DNA of 64,000 nucleotides from CAYYJR01 sp964472305 (GTDB lineage Bacteria > Armatimonadota > Hebobacteria > CAIYQO01): NCBI GenBank assembly GCA_964472305.1, contig CAYYJR010000004.1:62001-126000 (forward strand), written 5' to 3'. The notes under the pieces are model-generated. The model was not told where the DNA came from, did not search any database, and worked only from the letters and a program-made list of their open reading frames with translations. Below, in pieces: positions 17,095 through 24,692 of the stretch (position 1 is the first letter of the stretch; every line of letters begins with the position of its first letter). A program made the translations under genes and the position numbers.

Positions 17095-19035
17095 CTACTT
17101 CGACGGCGAAGATGTTGCGGATGCGTGGTCGGCGGTGTTGGGTGGTTGAAAACCAAGCGCCTCGTAGACCACGACCGGGGCTTCCTTGCCCGCCACATAT
17201 TCGGAATACGGCTCACCCACCTGCACGATGTCCCGCACCTGGGCGTAGGCGTCGGCAGTCAGCAGGATGTGCGTCTGTAGTTCTTTGTTGAGATGCTCGA
17301 CGCGCGAGGCGAGATTCACTGTGTCGCCGATGGCGGTGAAGTCGAAGCGCTGACGACCACCGATGTTGCCCACCACCATTTTGCCGGTGTGAATGCCGAT
17401 GCCGATGTCGATGCGCGGCAGGCCTTGCTGCCCCCAGCGGGCCTGCAGCGCTTTCAGTTCGTGCATCATGTCGAACGCCGTCGCCACCGCGCGACGGGTG
17501 TGATCCGCATGGTGAATGGGGAAGCCGAAAAGCGCCATGATGGCGTCGCCGATATATTTGTCGATGGTACCCTCATGGCGGAAGATGACGTCCGTCATCG
17601 CCTGCAGGTATTCGTTCAGCAGGCTCACCACCTGTTCCGGCTGCAGCTTTTCCGACATGGTGGTGAAGCCGCGAATATCGGAAAAGAGGATGGTGGCTTC
17701 CACCAGTTGCCCGCCCAGCTTCACTTCGTCGAGGTGCTCGACCACATACTTCGCCACCTGCGGACTCACATAGCGCTGCAGCAATCCCAGCATGCGTCGC
17801 TTCTCGCGTTCCTCGGTCATGCTGCGTTCGGCGATGGCGCCCACCGCGGTCAGCACGATGGCCAGCAACGGCGTGGACAGGTGCGTATTGAGCCGGTAGT
17901 CGACGAACAGCAGCACGTTGAGATAGAGATAACCAAGCAGCAATACGGCGCTGATCACGCTCACCCACGGCAGGCTGCACCGAGTAGCGGCCAGGCAGAT
18001 GCACAACGAGAGCACGGCGAGTATGGCGATGCTCAACCAGGGGGGCGCGGTGGTGATGGCGCTGCGCTGTAGCAGGGTGGCGATGGCGTGAGCGTGAATC
18101 TCCATGCCGGCCATCTCGCCCACCTGCGTGGTATGGTAGTCGTTGCCAAGGGTGGTGATATCCCCAATAAGTACGACTTTGTTGCGGAAGAAGTGATTGT
18201 CGCTATAAAACGGATCATCCACCGCTCCCTGGCAGATTTGCTCATACGGCACGATGGGGAAGGTTTCGTCGGGTTTTCCCATGTAGCTGATGGTGAAATA
18301 GCCTTCCTTATCCACCGGCAGATACAGATCATTGATCTGCCAGCCTTCCGTGGTGCGCGTCGGCACTCCCAACCGCCGCCCGTTAGCCAGCAACGCCGCT
18401 TGCAGGGCCAAAGCGGGGACAGTGCGTCCGCCCTCGGTTTTCACCGCCTCGATGCGGTCGATCGCGGGGCGCTCCGGGTCTATCGGCACCTGCACATGCC
18501 CCAGATGCGGGCTGGCGCTATAAAGCTGACGGTTGGGGAGGATGATTTGCGAGGCGCCGGTGGCTGAGGTGTCATAGGCGCATGCCCACACCACATTGCC
18601 GGTTGCCTGGGCGGCGGTGGCGAACTCGGTGTCCTCTTTGCGGGAAGCATCGAAGATGAGATCGAAAGCGATAACGCGCGCGCCGGCGCGGGTCAAGTCG
18701 CGGATGACTTTCGCATGATAATTACGCGGCACGGGCGGACCGGGCAATGTCTTGAACGTATCATCGCTGATGGTGACCAGCATGACGCGTTTACGGGCTT
18801 CTTCCGCCAGCGAACCGTTCTTTTTGGCATAGACGGCGGTTTTCAGGCTATCGGTGAAATGCTCGGCATAGCGCAGCAATCGGCTTTGATCGAGGAATGC
18901 GCAACTGCTGGTGACCGCGAGAAACAGCAAGACCAGCAGCAGTACGCGCCGCCAACGCGGCGGCGCCTGAAGCTGTTCGAGCTTCATCGTCGTCCGGGGG
19001 GAAGCCTGCCTTCGGGAGTTCACGCGGAAAAGCAC
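17095..19035 (-). CDS. CHASE2-domain class III adenylate/guanylate cyclase
   Basis: A 646-residue membrane sensor. A first membrane helix (about residues 30-48) leads into an extracellular CHASE2 domain (about 50-320). Three closely spaced membrane helices (about 330-400) and a cytoplasmic class III cyclase domain (about 425-620) follow. Metal-binding aspartates are seen in ILFSDIRGFT and KYIGDAIMALFG. The substrate pocket has Lys (TIDKYIGD) and Thr (DFTAIGD), and a later GDTVNLASRV holds the transition-state Asn/Arg. The Lys-Thr pair fits bacterial adenylate cyclases. The start is uncertain: GTG 19035 has GAGG upstream, and ATG 18987 is the alternative. Confidence 0.9.
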   Translation of the reverse strand: MLFRVNSRRQASPRTTMKLEQLQAPPRWRRVLLLVLLFLAVTSSCAFLDQSRLLRYAEHFTDSLKTAVYAKKNGSLAEEARKRVMLVTISDDTFKTLPGPPVPRNYHAKVIRDLTRAGARVIAFDLIFDASRKEDTEFATAAQATGNVVWACAYDTSATGASQIILPNRQLYSASPHLGHVQVPIDPERPAIDRIEAVKTEGGRTVPALALQAALLANGRRLGVPTRTTEGWQINDLYLPVDKEGYFTISYMGKPDETFPIVPYEQICQGAVDDPFYSDNHFFRNKVVLIGDITTLGNDYHTTQVGEMAGMEIHAHAIATLLQRSAITTAPPWLSIAILAVLSLCICLAATRCSLPWVSVISAVLLLGYLYLNVLLFVDYRLNTHLSTPLLAIVLTAVGAIAERSMTEEREKRRMLGLLQRYVSPQVAKYVVEHLDEVKLGGQLVEATILFSDIRGFTTMSEKLQPEQVVSLLNEYLQAMTDVIFRHEGTIDKYIGDAIMALFGFPIHHADHTRRAVATAFDMMHELKALQARWGQQGLPRIDIGIGIHTGKMVVGNIGGRQRFDFTAIGDTVNLASRVEHLNKELQTHILLTADAYAQVRDIVQVGEPYSEYVAGKEAPVVVYEALGFQPPNTADHASATSSPSK

Positions 19036-19225
19036 AGCGTCCTCGATTGCCTCGTGTCTGCATGACCGCCAGCCGAGCGGTGCGGGAATGCACCAATACT
19101 AGCATGGCAGATACGCATTGGCAACGGGACGGTCTTTTCGCGGCTGGTCTGGCGACAAATCGACGACAACACGCACACGGACGGGTCGCGCTCGAGTGCA
19201 CGATCGCAGGCGCAGCCGCCGGGCG

Positions 19226-19402
19226 TCAAACTTCCGTGCACGTCCACTCATCTTTGCTGACGAACTTCGTCAACGTGCGGCCATCCGCCGTCTTGCCGCG
19301 CAAGGCATACCGCTCTTTACCCGGCTCCCCATAGACGACTTTCTCAGTCACGTCCGCTTCCACTTTTTGCCGTTCTTTCACATCGTAGAACGTTGAACGC
19401 AT
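19226..19402 (-). CDS. Small conserved-looking hypothetical protein
   Basis: A 58-residue protein starting at ATG 19402, with AAAGGAG placed 8 bases upstream. The sequence is charged and strand-rich (FYDVKERQKVEADV, then KVVYGEPGKERYALRG, then GRTLTKFVSKDEW). It looks like a compact beta-barrel-type domain, without a signal peptide or membrane segment. The good ribosome-binding site and balanced composition argue for a real gene. No family recognised. It lies upstream of the cyclase on the same strand. Confidence 0.6.
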   Translation of the reverse strand: MRSTFYDVKERQKVEADVTEKVVYGEPGKERYALRGKTADGRTLTKFVSKDEWTCTEV

Positions 19403-19779
19403 GCCAGCATCTCCTTTCCTGGTACACACCTGCCACGCGCGGTCGCAAGCACCATCATGATACTGCACATCTCCGCATTGTTTTGTGATGGATCCGCGAC
19501 GTTATGCGTGACGGACCGCCGTCAATGCGCGCGAATGACGACAAGCGGGAAAGCCAGGGAAAATGGCGCAAACCGGTGCAGTGATAAACGAGATATTGAT
19601 CACTAATGACCGAAGCGCGGCGTTTCTTCCTCTGACTTCACTGTGCCGCGAAGCAACTGCTCGCGCTTCAGGAATAGTCGGACCACCACCCGTCATCGCA
19701 GATGCTGCCTTGACGCCACACAGGACTCGATTGCGTCCAGCGCCCATCAATCTGTTATAATGTAGATGAGGCGCATCCC
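19403..19779. other. Intergenic region with promoter for the zinc-ribbon/T2SF gene
   Basis: No gene supported. An extended -10 element, TGT then TATAAT, at 19753-19761 lies 18 bases before ATG 19780, so the leader would be very short. A candidate -35 (TTGCGT, 19731-19736) has a 19-base spacer. The rest shows no structure I could recognise. Confidence 0.5.
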
Positions 19780-21039
19780 ATGCCGATGAAAATGATTACC
19801 TGCCCGCATTGTGGAGCAACAAACAGCGAGCGCAAACAAGAGTGTTTCGAGTGCCATCAGGCGCTCACGGCCACCGCACCGGTCATTGAAACGCAATCCG
19901 ACAAAATCACCCCCGTGAGTTTACCCCTCAATACCGAGAAAATGGCCGCGCGGCTGAAGACGACACAAGACGCCGTTTCCACGAAAACGAAGTCGGTGGA
20001 GTTTCGCACCCAGGTAGCCGTCGCCGTCTTTGGCGCGACACTGAAACAACGCATTCAGCTCTATCGTCAAATGCATAGCCTGCTCAAAGCCGGCATTCCA
20101 ATGGGATTGGCGTTGAATTATCTGGAAGGCGCCATCGCGTTTCACCTGCGCCCGATGGCGAAGACCATGGCACAGTCAGTACAAGGTGGCAGCCTGCTGT
20201 CTGAGGCGATGACGCGTTTCGCCGGCATTTTTCCCGAGTGGGAAGTCAGTATGATTATGGCCGCGGAAAAGAGCGGCAACCTGCCCGAAGCGATGGAGGA
20301 TCTGGCAGAAACACTGGAAGTCGAGATGGACTTGCGTTATCAGGTGGGAGTGAAACTCTTTCCCTTGAAGGCGACCGCGGTGGTGTTTGTGCTGGTGTTG
20401 ATGTTGATTACCGCTCTCGGCAGTTCCCCCGGCGGCATTACCTCCATGAGTGCGTTGATGGCGCTGTTGGTCCAGGTCGGGTATCGCTTCATCATGCTGT
20501 GCGCCGCGGCGATCTGCCTCTGGCAAGCCTGGAAATTCTGGGGACGATCGCGCACGGGCGCCCGCGTGGTCTTTGAAACGACCGCGCGCACGCCGCTGAT
20601 CGGACCAATTATCCGCAACCAGATGCGTTACCGCTTCGCCGAAGTGCTGGGGGCATTGTGGCGTGCCGGCGTGGCGCCAATGGAATCATTGGCGACTGCC
20701 GCGCGTGCTTCCGGCAATCACCACCTTATGCAGCGGGTCACCAAACAGCTCAAACGTTTCGGCGAAGGAGCGACCATTTCCGATATTATTGAGGACTTAA
20801 AAGTGTTTCCCGCGGAAGCGATCTACTTGATCCGTAGCGGCGAAACCGGTGGCAGCATCGGTGAATCGCTGCAGAAAGTGGCTGAATATATTCGCATGGA
20901 GCTCAACGCCCAGGTGAAGACACTGCCCATGCGGGCGCAGTTGGCCATGTATGCGCTCCTGGTACCGGCGGTGGCGTACCTGGTCATCAAAGTCTATCTG
21001 GGATACGCTGGTATGCTGATGGATCTCATGAATTTCTAA
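19780..21039 (+). CDS. Zinc ribbon fused to type II secretion/type IV pilus F-domain (GspF/PilC-like)
   Basis: A 419-residue protein. Residues 8-25 form a CxxC-CxxC zinc ribbon (Cys8, 11, 22, 25). A Thr-rich linker follows to about 85, then two T2SF domains. The first has RQMHSLLKAGIPMGLAL and then GNLPEAMEDLAETLE. The second has RFAEVLGALWRAGVAPMESL and SGETGGSIGESLQKVAEYI. Hydrophobic segments lie at about 205-225, 230-250 and 390-410. GspF/PilC proteins are inner-membrane platform components of pili or secretion machines. No ATPase, pilin or secretin gene lies next to it, so it is an orphan with an unusual N-terminus. Confidence 0.85.
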   Translation: MPMKMITCPHCGATNSERKQECFECHQALTATAPVIETQSDKITPVSLPLNTEKMAARLKTTQDAVSTKTKSVEFRTQVAVAVFGATLKQRIQLYRQMHSLLKAGIPMGLALNYLEGAIAFHLRPMAKTMAQSVQGGSLLSEAMTRFAGIFPEWEVSMIMAAEKSGNLPEAMEDLAETLEVEMDLRYQVGVKLFPLKATAVVFVLVLMLITALGSSPGGITSMSALMALLVQVGYRFIMLCAAAICLWQAWKFWGRSRTGARVVFETTARTPLIGPIIRNQMRYRFAEVLGALWRAGVAPMESLATAARASGNHHLMQRVTKQLKRFGEGATISDIIEDLKVFPAEAIYLIRSGETGGSIGESLQKVAEYIRMELNAQVKTLPMRAQLAMYALLVPAVAYLVIKVYLGYAGMLMDLMNF

Positions 21040-21195
21040 TACCGCACATATTGCAGGTGATCCCGTAGCCCCTTGCTCAATACGCCGGCAAATTGCGCCC
21101 GGCATCAGGCAACACCCTTTTCGACGCCGCACGGCAGGAGTGCACTCCCTGTTTACGGAAACATGTACCATCTCTCCCCACGAAGGAGTCATCGC

Positions 21196-22425
21196 ATGAT
21201 CGAATCACATGACCGCACGGTATTGCGCGCGCTAGCCGCCCGCGTTGCCGAGATCGCCGAGTTGCCGGAGATGTCCGAGCGTCGCGCGCTGTGGACACGG
21301 CACAACCGCCTGTGCCCGGCGCGCCCGATGATTCTCGTCTTCCCCGAAGGGTCGTGGAGCGAGCTGCTGCCGTACCAAACACTGCAATGCCGGGGCGAAC
21401 GCGAGCGTGGCATGGAATACGAGCTGCGCATGCGCATTTATGCCTTCGAACACTTTCACTCCGATAACGTGGTAGAGAAGGAATGGATCGTCGGCAAGGT
21501 GATCCACAACACCGGCTGGGGACTGGCGGCGCAACACCGGCCCAGCAGTTCGGACCGCGGCGCGTGGGCATTCGATCCGGTTATCAAGACGGCGGCGGAT
21601 TTGCGCAAAATCACCTTTCCGGAGGTTACCTACGATGAGCCGGCGACGCTGGCCGCGTTAGCCGACATGCAGGAGTTGTTCGGCGATATCCTCGATGTGA
21701 AACTCAAGGGTATCAGCCATCTCTCCTTCCACCTGATGAGCCATTATACCGGACTGCGCGGGTTGGAAGAGGTGATGATCGATATGTACGAAGAGCCGGG
21801 GATGCTGCATGAAGCGATGGCGCGGCTGGAGGAAGGGCATCATCAGCTCCTCCGCCAATATGTCGAACAAAATCTGCTCAGTCTGAACAACGACAACACC
21901 TACCACAATTCCGGCGGCGTGGGATACAGCGACGAATTGCCCCTACCCGATTACGATCCGGCGCGCGTGCGCCCGTGCGACATGTGGGCATCCGCCGAGG
22001 CGCAGGAAATGGCACAGGTTTCGCCGACGCAGCACGCCGAGTTCATTCTGCCGTATGAGAAGCGTCTGCTGGAACCATTTGGACTGACCGGCTACGGCTG
22101 TTGCGAAGACCTGACCGCCAAGTTGGACGATGTCGTGACCATCCCGCACTTGCGCCGCATTTCCATTGCCCCCTGGGCGGACGTGGACGCTTGCGCCGAG
22201 AAGCTGCAAGGCAACTATATCTTCTCCTGGAAGCCCAATCCGTCATATCTGGTGGGTGACTTCGATCCCGACTTCCAACGGCAATATATCGGCCATACGG
22301 TGGATGTGGCGGGCGGCGGCGTGCTGGAGATTATCTTGAAGGACACCCACACCTGCGAAAATCATCCGGAACGCTTCGACGCGTGGACACGCATCGCGCG
22401 CGAGTTAGTGGAAAATTGGGGGTAG
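21196..22425 (+). CDS. Uroporphyrinogen decarboxylase-like protein
   Basis: A 409-residue protein from ATG 21196, with GAAGGAG upstream. The TIM-barrel UroD fold is suggested by the C-terminal half. Examples are LFGDILDVKLKG, YTGLRGLEEVMIDMYEEP, ETHTCE-like DTHTCENHPERF and the cysteine pair GYGCCEDLTAKLD. The early Arg-rich motifs of true HemE are missing. It fits the large group of UroD-related proteins seen near corrinoid methyltransferases and sugar catabolism genes in Armatimonadota and Planctomycetes. No corrinoid protein or hem gene is nearby. The substrate is unknown. Confidence 0.75.
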   Translation: MIESHDRTVLRALAARVAEIAELPEMSERRALWTRHNRLCPARPMILVFPEGSWSELLPYQTLQCRGERERGMEYELRMRIYAFEHFHSDNVVEKEWIVGKVIHNTGWGLAAQHRPSSSDRGAWAFDPVIKTAADLRKITFPEVTYDEPATLAALADMQELFGDILDVKLKGISHLSFHLMSHYTGLRGLEEVMIDMYEEPGMLHEAMARLEEGHHQLLRQYVEQNLLSLNNDNTYHNSGGVGYSDELPLPDYDPARVRPCDMWASAEAQEMAQVSPTQHAEFILPYEKRLLEPFGLTGYGCCEDLTAKLDDVVTIPHLRRISIAPWADVDACAEKLQGNYIFSWKPNPSYLVGDFDPDFQRQYIGHTVDVAGGGVLEIILKDTHTCENHPERFDAWTRIARELVENWG

Positions 22426-22782
22426 CGTACATCAGGTACCGGCTCGTGTGCGTCCGCGATGGCGGTGGGCTTGAACTTCGAGAGAGGCGAGACATATGCG
22501 TCTCGCCTCTCTCCTCTACGCCTGACAATCGATCCGGATAGGCCATTGGCCTTCCTGGCGATGTGACATCGAACACCTGAGGAGTATCTCCCCGTGATGC
22601 GGGTTCCCTTCCTATGGTCCGGAAGATTGGTCCGCCTCGGCAGTCGCCTGATCGGTCCGGGTCATCACCGCAGGTTGTCAAGCATTGCTAATTTCAGTGT
22701 ACCTCAGATTTCTCCGGCGTCAATAGGGATCGCTGTATCTTAACCTATTCCTAATGTCAAGATTTATCCACAGCCGTATGCC
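22426..22782. other. Convergent intergenic region rich in small palindromes
   Basis: It lies between the 3' ends of the UroD-like gene and tyrS. It starts with a perfect 13-bp stem-loop (listed separately). Several short inverted repeats follow: GGCCATTGGCC near 22541, GATGTGACATC near 22560 and GGAGTATCTCC near 22580. A single TTATCCACA occurs at 22764-22772. No coding frame is supported. Confidence 0.5.
22481..22512. terminator. Perfect 13-bp stem-loop between convergent genes
   Basis: AGAGAGGCGAGAC at 22481-22493 pairs exactly with 22500-22512 across a 6-base loop. No T run follows on either strand, so it is terminator-like by position but not a canonical intrinsic terminator. It could instead protect the mRNA 3' end. 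Confidence 0.5.
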
Positions 22783-24009
22783 TCACTCGCCGCGCACCAG
22801 CACCTTCACCCGTCGTTTGCCGGCGCGGATGAGCGCGTCGACGCAGGGCACCAGCGTGGCTTTCGGATCGGTGATTCGCGCGTCGTCGACGTAAACGGCG
22901 CCTTGCTCGATCAGCCGGCGCGCTTCGCCAGCAGTGGCGGTCATGCCAATATCGAACATCAACTTGGCCAGTGTGATCGACTCGGTGAAGGCCGCGTCGG
23001 GCAGTGCCGCCGGCTCTGCCACCGCGCGAAAGTCGTCCTGTGTTTGCGTGCGACCGCTGAAGGTGCGCCGGAAATTCTCCGCCGCCTGCCGTGACATCGC
23101 GGCATCGTGAAACTGCGTCACGATGTCCTGTGCCAACCGGTCTTTCGCATCGCGCGGATTCATTTCGCCGCGCGCCATCGCCTGTGCCATCGCCTCGATC
23201 TCGGTCATGGAGATGTCGGTCAGATACTCCATATACATGGGGATCAGCTTGTCGGGCACCGACATCACCTTGCCGTACATATCGTCCGGCGCGTCAAGCA
23301 CGGCGATATAGTTGCCCAGGCTTTTAGACATCTTCTTTTCGCCGTCGGTGCCGGGGATGAGCGGGCGAGTGATGACGATCTGCTCCGGCATGCCGTAGTT
23401 GCGCTGCATCTCGCGGCCCACCAGCAGGTTGAATTTTTGATCGGTGCCGCCGAATTCGATATCCGCCTGCACAGCATAGGAATCATACCCCTGCATCAGC
23501 GGATAGAACAGCTCGTGGATGCCGATGGGCGCCTGTTCGGCGAAGCGCTTGGCGAAGTCGTCCCGTTCCATTAACTGTGCTACGGTAAACTTGCCGGCGA
23601 TGCGAATCATGTCTTCCGGGGACAGCTTGCCGATCCATTCACTGTTGGGACGAATCTCCGTCTTGCTGAAATCGAGAATTTTCCCTGCCTGTGCCACGTA
23701 GGTTTCGGCATTTGCCGCCACTTGCTCGCGAGTAAGCTGGGGACGGGTGGCGGAACGACCGCTGGGATCGCCGATCATGGCGGTGAAATCGCCGACGATG
23801 AACACCACCTGGTGTCCCAATTCCTGCATGGCGCGCAACGCGCGCAACTGCACGCAATGGCCCAGGTGCAGGTCGGGCGCGCTGGGATCGGCGCCGAATT
23901 TCACTCGTAATGGCCTGCCCAGCCGCAGTTTCGCTTCCAGTTCGGTCGGATCGATCAGATCGATCACACCACGGCGCATGATCGCCAGCTGGTCTCGTAT
24001 GGTCGTCAT
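22783..24009 (-). CDS. tyrS: Tyrosyl-tRNA synthetase
   Basis: A 408-residue class I synthetase that charges tRNA-Tyr. The HIGH-like signature is HLGH at 48-51 and the second signature is KMSKS at 226-230. The tyrosine-binding block is YDSYAVQADIEFGGTDQKFN. A C-terminal S4 RNA-binding domain (about 340-408, EARRLIEQGAVYVDDARI) is present. The upstream B-box gene ends 21 bases before the start, so the two are co-transcribed and there is no room for a T-box leader directly ahead of tyrS. The ribosome-binding site is weak. Confidence 0.96.
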   Translation of the reverse strand: MTTIRDQLAIMRRGVIDLIDPTELEAKLRLGRPLRVKFGADPSAPDLHLGHCVQLRALRAMQELGHQVVFIVGDFTAMIGDPSGRSATRPQLTREQVAANAETYVAQAGKILDFSKTEIRPNSEWIGKLSPEDMIRIAGKFTVAQLMERDDFAKRFAEQAPIGIHELFYPLMQGYDSYAVQADIEFGGTDQKFNLLVGREMQRNYGMPEQIVITRPLIPGTDGEKKMSKSLGNYIAVLDAPDDMYGKVMSVPDKLIPMYMEYLTDISMTEIEAMAQAMARGEMNPRDAKDRLAQDIVTQFHDAAMSRQAAENFRRTFSGRTQTQDDFRAVAEPAALPDAAFTESITLAKLMFDIGMTATAGEARRLIEQGAVYVDDARITDPKATLVPCVDALIRAGKRRVKVLVRGE

Positions 24010-24030
24010 CTAAGGTTACCCCACTTCATT

Positions 24031-24588
24031 TCAGGTGGTATTGGTGGCCAGCAGCCAAGACATCAACAGGCTGGCGCCGATAGCGGCCAGCACGCGGATG
24101 TCGAATAGCAGGATGGCAGGCGGGAATAGCTGGAACTGGATGCCGGCATACACGGTCAGCACCACGGCGGCCAATAATGGCGCCAGTGCTGCCAATGAGA
24201 GCGCCCACAGCAGCGTCAGGCGGTTCCAGGAGCCGCTACGTTTGCGGATCACCCATCCCACCAGACCACCCACTAGGCCGGAAAGCAGCAGGTTCGGCCC
24301 GATGGCAAAACTGATCCAGGGTATGCCGACCAGCACCAGCAGCACGGACATCCCCAGCGTGATGCCGCCGGCGATAAGCAGCGTCGTGGATAGTTTGCTG
24401 GTATCAACCAGGCCGCTGCCTTGTCCCTGCGGCAACAGGCATTCCCGACAGCGGATGCCGACGGGACCATGCACCATACAGTCGGGACACAGCGGTTTGC
24501 CGCACCGGCCGCAACTGACCCAGGTTTCCCGCGCTGGATGGCGGTAACAGGTGGGCGTCTGTCTGGTTGTCGATTCCATATCCGTCAT
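24031..24588 (-). CDS. B-box-type zinc finger membrane protein
   Basis: 185 residues from ATG 24588, though the start is uncertain because no clear ribosome-binding site precedes it. Residues about 12-52 form a B-box/rhomboid-associated zinc-binding region: CYRHPARETWVSCGRCG, then KPLCPDCMVHGPVGIRCREC, with many Cys and one His. Four hydrophobic segments follow from about 68 to 180. In related proteins this zinc region precedes a rhomboid protease, but no GxSG or catalytic His is visible here, so a protease role is not supported. It is co-directional with tyrS, 21 bases apart. Confidence 0.75.
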   Translation of the reverse strand: MTDMESTTRQTPTCYRHPARETWVSCGRCGKPLCPDCMVHGPVGIRCRECLLPQGQGSGLVDTSKLSTTLLIAGGITLGMSVLLVLVGIPWISFAIGPNLLLSGLVGGLVGWVIRKRSGSWNRLTLLWALSLAALAPLLAAVVLTVYAGIQFQLFPPAILLFDIRVLAAIGASLLMSWLLATNTT

Positions 24589-24638
24589 GCGCCTGTACGT
24601 CCTTTTGTTATGGTATGTACCGTGCACGATGTGCATAT

Positions 24639-24675
24639 CAAAACACCCCGGGACGCCACGCCCCGGGGTGTTTTG
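24639..24675 (-). terminator. Intrinsic terminator after pnp
   Basis: A 14-bp stem (24639-24652 with 24662-24675) around a 9-base loop. On the minus strand it ends in TGTTTTGAT. It lies 18 bases past the pnp stop and separates pnp from the B-box gene. Confidence 0.8.
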
Positions 24676-24692
24676 CATGCACACGACGCGTG

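Noticed and set aside
22764..22772. A perfect TTATCCACA DnaA-box-like site
   Set aside because: It is a single copy with no AT-rich unwinding region and no dnaA or dnaN nearby, so it is not evidence of an origin.
24010..24030. Possible T-box riboswitch ahead of tyrS
   Set aside because: Only 21 bases separate tyrS from the upstream gene, and no T-box sequence was seen; tyrS appears to be in an operon with the B-box gene.
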